Source of the DNA: Vanessa cardui
Taxonomy: Eukaryota; Arthropoda; Insecta; Lepidoptera; Nymphalidae
Length of the DNA stretch: 64,000 nt
NCBI RefSeq assembly: GCF_905220365.1
Contig: NC_061153.1
Coordinates: 3,864,001 to 3,928,000, forward strand
Reading direction: 5' to 3'
Shown one piece after another: positions 61,179 to 64,000 of this stretch. The first letter of the stretch is position 1, and each line of letters starts with the position of its first letter. Both the position numbers and the translations under genes were made by a program. A model generated the notes under the pieces. That model had not been told where the DNA came from. It ran no database searches and saw only the letters and a list, made by a program, of their open reading frames with translations.

Positions 61179-64000
61179 ATGGTTAAGGTAAATAATCTTA
61201 AGTTTGGTCTTTTTAACCCGGGTTCACTTGGCTCACACCACGAGGATTTCGCAGTACTAGTGGAGCGGCATCAAGTAGATGTGATTGCCATAAATGAGAC
61301 TTGGTTACGGCAGGGTGAGGACGGCAGAGCCCCAAATGTGCCCGGCTACCGACTGCGTCACATCCCACGACCGCCGGAAATAAGATCGCGAGGTGGTGGT
61401 GTGGGTTTTTATGTGAAACGAGGTATATCTGCGCGGACACTAGAACATCCCATTGCGCCTATGGTTGAGCAAATGTGGATCCATTTTAAATCAAATAGCA
61501 AGTGCATAATTGTTGGTACAGCGTACCGCCCCCCCTGGGCAAACGTGACCGGTTTTTTTAATGCTTTATCTGATACCATTGGCTCGTTACCGTTTTATGA
61601 TTATTTATTTTTATTGGGTGATTTTAATATTAATTACCTAAGCACACATAATTCGCAAAAGCATGCTTTGGACTCGTTTCTTTCTACTCACGACCTCACA
61701 CAACATATAAATAAACCTACTCACTTTACTGATAATACTGAAACTTTAATTGATCTCATGTGCTCTAACACTATAGTTGGTCGGATTGAGGTAGATTATG
61801 TAGCCGAGTTCGGCGGCCATGCATTTGTATTCTGCGAAATAAATATTAAGAAATATAAAACGCCCCCAAAAACTATAACGTATAGACCTATAAAAGATAT
61901 TAAAATAAACGATCTCACCGCTACACTGGGATTGATTAATTGGCAGGAATTGTGTAAAATTGAGGATATAAATGCTATGGTCGCCGGGTTCACGGCAAAC
62001 ATGCTTTCAGTATTTGACGTGCTTGCACCTAATCGAACTAAGCGTATAAAGGAAACACATTATCCATGGGTTACTTATAATGTAAAACTATTGATGAATC
62101 GTAGAAATGAAGCTCAAGTTAAAGCAAGGGGGTCTAACTCTGACTCGAGTAAAACTTATTATAAAAACTTGAAACTAGAGGTAGTACAAGCAATTCATCG
62201 AGAAAAATGTGCTTATTTTAATCTACATATAAACTCAAATTTTAAAAATTCTATTGCACTTTGGAAACATTTAAAAAAATATGTCAACATCAAACAAAAA
62301 CATAGTCATAATATCCCAGATAATATTAATAATCCTGCAATGATTAATTCATATTTCCTTAACGTACCCGGTAGCGATTATGTTTCATTATCAACAATTC
62401 ATTATTATGAATCACATAAATATAGTGCTATTGATACAGAGTTTACTTTGACGCCTACTAATGAAATTGAAACGTCAAAAATAATTCGATCCTTAAAATC
62501 CAACGCCATCGGTATTGATGGAATTTCGTTGGACATGCTTTGTTTGACGTTGCCAACTACATTATCAATTATTACTAAAATAATTAATAAATCGATCTTA
62601 AGTAATACATTTCCAACCTTGTGGCAGACCGCACTGGTGAGGCCAATCCCCAAAAAACAAATTGTAAGCGAACTCAAAGATTTACGCCCTATAAGCATTT
62701 TGCCCTGTATATCCAAAATCTTAGAAAAGCTAGTATGCACTAATTTGACAAATTTCTTAGAATCACAGAATATTTTGCCCAGCTTGCAATCAGGTTTTCG
62801 AAAACATCACAGTACGACCACTGCATTATTGGATGTGATTGACAATGTGCTATGTGCTCAAGACGTGGGCAAGGGCACAATCCTTGTATTATTAGATTTC
62901 TCTCGCGCCTTTGACACGATAAACAGAGCTTTATTTTTGTCAAAATTAAAATATTATGGATTTAGTGCAAACGCAATTAAATGGTTTTCAAGTTACTTAG
63001 GAAATAGAAAACAAATTGTGGAAACAGTTACTGAGGACGGTTCGAGGAATCTTTCCGACTGTTGCTCGGTCAATAGAGGCGTTCCTCAGGGATCTATATT
63101 AGGACCCATCATCTTTGCACTTTATTGCGCCGATATAGTTGAAAATATTAAATATTGTAAATATCATATCTATGCTGATGACATTCAAATTTACATATCG
63201 TTTAAAACAACCGATGCTAGTACGGCTATTCAAAAGTTAAATGACGATCTTAGCCGTATTTCAGAGTGGTCAGCTTCTCATAGCCTCATCTTGAATCCCA
63301 GCAAGACCAAATATATAATATTAGGCACAAAAAATCAAATTAATGAAATTGGCCATGCAAATCCAAACATACACATAAAAGGTGAGAGAATAGAGCGCGT
63401 CATAGAAGTGCGAAATTTAGGCTTGCTGGTCGATGAGGAATTACGGTTTGAAAAACATACAATTAATACAGCTCGTAATTGCTTCTACAGATTAAAAGTT
63501 TTGTATCAAATAAGGGATGTTCTTAGTAAAGAAATGCGTATAAAACTGTGCGACACCTTAGTGCTATCAAAGTTTAATTATGCTGATACTGTTATAGGGC
63601 CTCGACTGCTGGCGCGAACAAAAAATATTATTCAGCGGGTACAAAATGCATGTACCCGATACTGTTTTAACGTACCACCTCGCGCGCATGTCACGCCATA
63701 CCTTAATGACGCACGAATGATTAAAATGGAACACCGCAGGCAATTACATCTTGCCACCTTACTCTTCGGTGTTATTCACAATAAAACCCCCATGTATCTG
63801 TATAAGAAATTGAGCTGGACAAAAGAAAGTACTAAAAGGTACCCTACGAGAGCATCGTCCTATATGCTAAATGTGCCATCGCATCGTTCAGCGGCGTTTC
63901 GTGGCAGCTTCCGTTATGCAGCGACGAAGTGCTGGAACAACCTGCCGCCTCTGCTTCGGATCCTGAAAACCATTAATTCGTTTCGTGTTAAATATAAGCA
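61179..64000 (+). CDS. CR1-like LINE ORF2, endonuclease / reverse transcriptase (no stop within window)
   Basis: Open for at least 940 codons from the ATG at 61179 to the window edge; I read the frame throughout and found no stop. The AP-like endonuclease has FGLFNPGSLG, AINETWLRQGE with the catalytic Glu, GTAYRPPW and LGDFNINYL (Asp at residue 148). The expected SDH motif reads GGHAF, which may be a family variant or a loss. RT: DLRPISILPCISKILEKL, QSGFRKHHSTTTALLDV, LLDFSRAFDTINRALFL, RGVPQGSILGPIIFALY, YADD at residues 665-668, LNPSKTKYIILG. The C-terminus has RVQNACTRYCF and CWNNLPPLLR. Stop and 3' UTR lie outside. Confidence 0.92.
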   Translation, partial: MVKVNNLKFGLFNPGSLGSHHEDFAVLVERHQVDVIAINETWLRQGEDGRAPNVPGYRLRHIPRPPEIRSRGGGVGFYVKRGISARTLEHPIAPMVEQMWIHFKSNSKCIIVGTAYRPPWANVTGFFNALSDTIGSLPFYDYLFLLGDFNINYLSTHNSQKHALDSFLSTHDLTQHINKPTHFTDNTETLIDLMCSNTIVGRIEVDYVAEFGGHAFVFCEINIKKYKTPPKTITYRPIKDIKINDLTATLGLINWQELCKIEDINAMVAGFTANMLSVFDVLAPNRTKRIKETHYPWVTYNVKLLMNRRNEAQVKARGSNSDSSKTYYKNLKLEVVQAIHREKCAYFNLHINSNFKNSIALWKHLKKYVNIKQKHSHNIPDNINNPAMINSYFLNVPGSDYVSLSTIHYYESHKYSAIDTEFTLTPTNEIETSKIIRSLKSNAIGIDGISLDMLCLTLPTTLSIITKIINKSILSNTFPTLWQTALVRPIPKKQIVSELKDLRPISILPCISKILEKLVCTNLTNFLESQNILPSLQSGFRKHHSTTTALLDVIDNVLCAQDVGKGTILVLLDFSRAFDTINRALFLSKLKYYGFSANAIKWFSSYLGNRKQIVETVTEDGSRNLSDCCSVNRGVPQGSILGPIIFALYCADIVENIKYCKYHIYADDIQIYISFKTTDASTAIQKLNDDLSRISEWSASHSLILNPSKTKYIILGTKNQINEIGHANPNIHIKGERIERVIEVRNLGLLVDEELRFEKHTINTARNCFYRLKVLYQIRDVLSKEMRIKLCDTLVLSKFNYADTVIGPRLLARTKNIIQRVQNACTRYCFNVPPRAHVTPYLNDARMIKMEHRRQLHLATLLFGVIHNKTPMYLYKKLSWTKESTKRYPTRASSYMLNVPSHRSAAFRGSFRYAATKCWNNLPPLLRILKTINSFRVKYK

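Larger units (their letters stand above)
59290..64000 (+). mobile_element. CR1-like LINE, two ORFs, runs off the window
   Basis: A leader of about 360 bp, ORF1 (59654-60646), an AT-rich spacer of 532 bp, and ORF2 from 61179 to the window end. Both ORFs are open. The PHD-finger ORF1 with an AP-endonuclease/RT ORF2 is the pattern described for CR1-like insect LINEs. The element probably interrupts the Harbinger transposon. Confidence 0.85.

Noticed and set aside
60658..61191. 177-codon ORF between ORF1 and ORF2 of the terminal LINE
   Set aside because: Composition follows the AT-rich DNA, no domain or relative is seen, and the region corresponds to the inter-ORF spacer in LINE-X.

Overview
The window is repeat-rich insect DNA, most likely from a butterfly or moth. 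The evidence is Metulj-like tRNA-derived SINEs, RTE, jockey-type and CR1-like LINEs with lepidopteran-style 3' tails, an irritans-type mariner, BEL/Pao and Gypsy retrotransposons, Penelope-like elements (PLEs) and a PIF/Harbinger transposon. I found no host gene, rRNA, functional tRNA or CRISPR array. The labels used below are provisional: PLE-1 and PLE-2; LINE-X, Y and Z (three CR1/jockey-group LINE families); RTE-A and RTE-B; SINE-A, B and C.

Layout. At 1-10240 a minus-strand LINE-X is split by a 9.3-kb PLE-1 composite: one inverted copy, one 5'-truncated copy and two full copies in tandem, flanked by a perfect 14-bp target duplication. At 10386-13560 lies a decayed RTE-A, followed by a Gypsy integrase scrap and SINE-A. 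At 15420-19355 is a long LINE-X with ORF1 and ORF2. At 20499-24488 there are further LINE-X copies and small fragments. At 24489-27714 is RTE-B, with a single uninterrupted 1018-residue ORF, nested in the 3' UTR of a LINE-X. At 28532-29186 is an ORF1 fragment. At 29700-39354 a degenerate Gypsy element carries a 57-bp minisatellite in its leader and is interrupted by SINEs, by an apparently full-length jockey LINE (33434-36791) and by a LINE-X. At 39355-45299 a LINE-Y is interrupted by PLE-2, a SINE dimer, a short repeat and a LINE-X. At 45300-47830 is the 5' part of a BEL element. At 48300-51468 are SINEs, LINE-Z and a second LINE-Y. At 51469-55443 two head-to-head truncated PLE-1 copies flank a mariner and a Gypsy gag. 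At 55449-56215 is a jockey fragment. From 56216 a PIF/Harbinger element carries a MADF gene and a transposase gene on opposite strands, each with an exon inside an intron of the other. From about 59290 to the window end is a CR1-like LINE with a PHD-finger ORF1 and an ORF2 that runs off the edge without a stop.

How the parts relate. Target duplications and coding sequences that resume after an insertion give a relative order: LINE-X is older than PLE-1; LINE-X is older than RTE-B; Gypsy is older than jockey and LINE-X; LINE-Y is older than PLE-2, the SINE dimer and another LINE-X; jockey is older than Harbinger, which is older than the CR1-like LINE. The elements most likely to be young are the PLE-1 copies, the jockey LINE, RTE-B and the terminal CR1-like LINE.

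All identifications come from reading motifs and comparing copies within the window. Clade names for the LINEs are provisional because no database search was possible.
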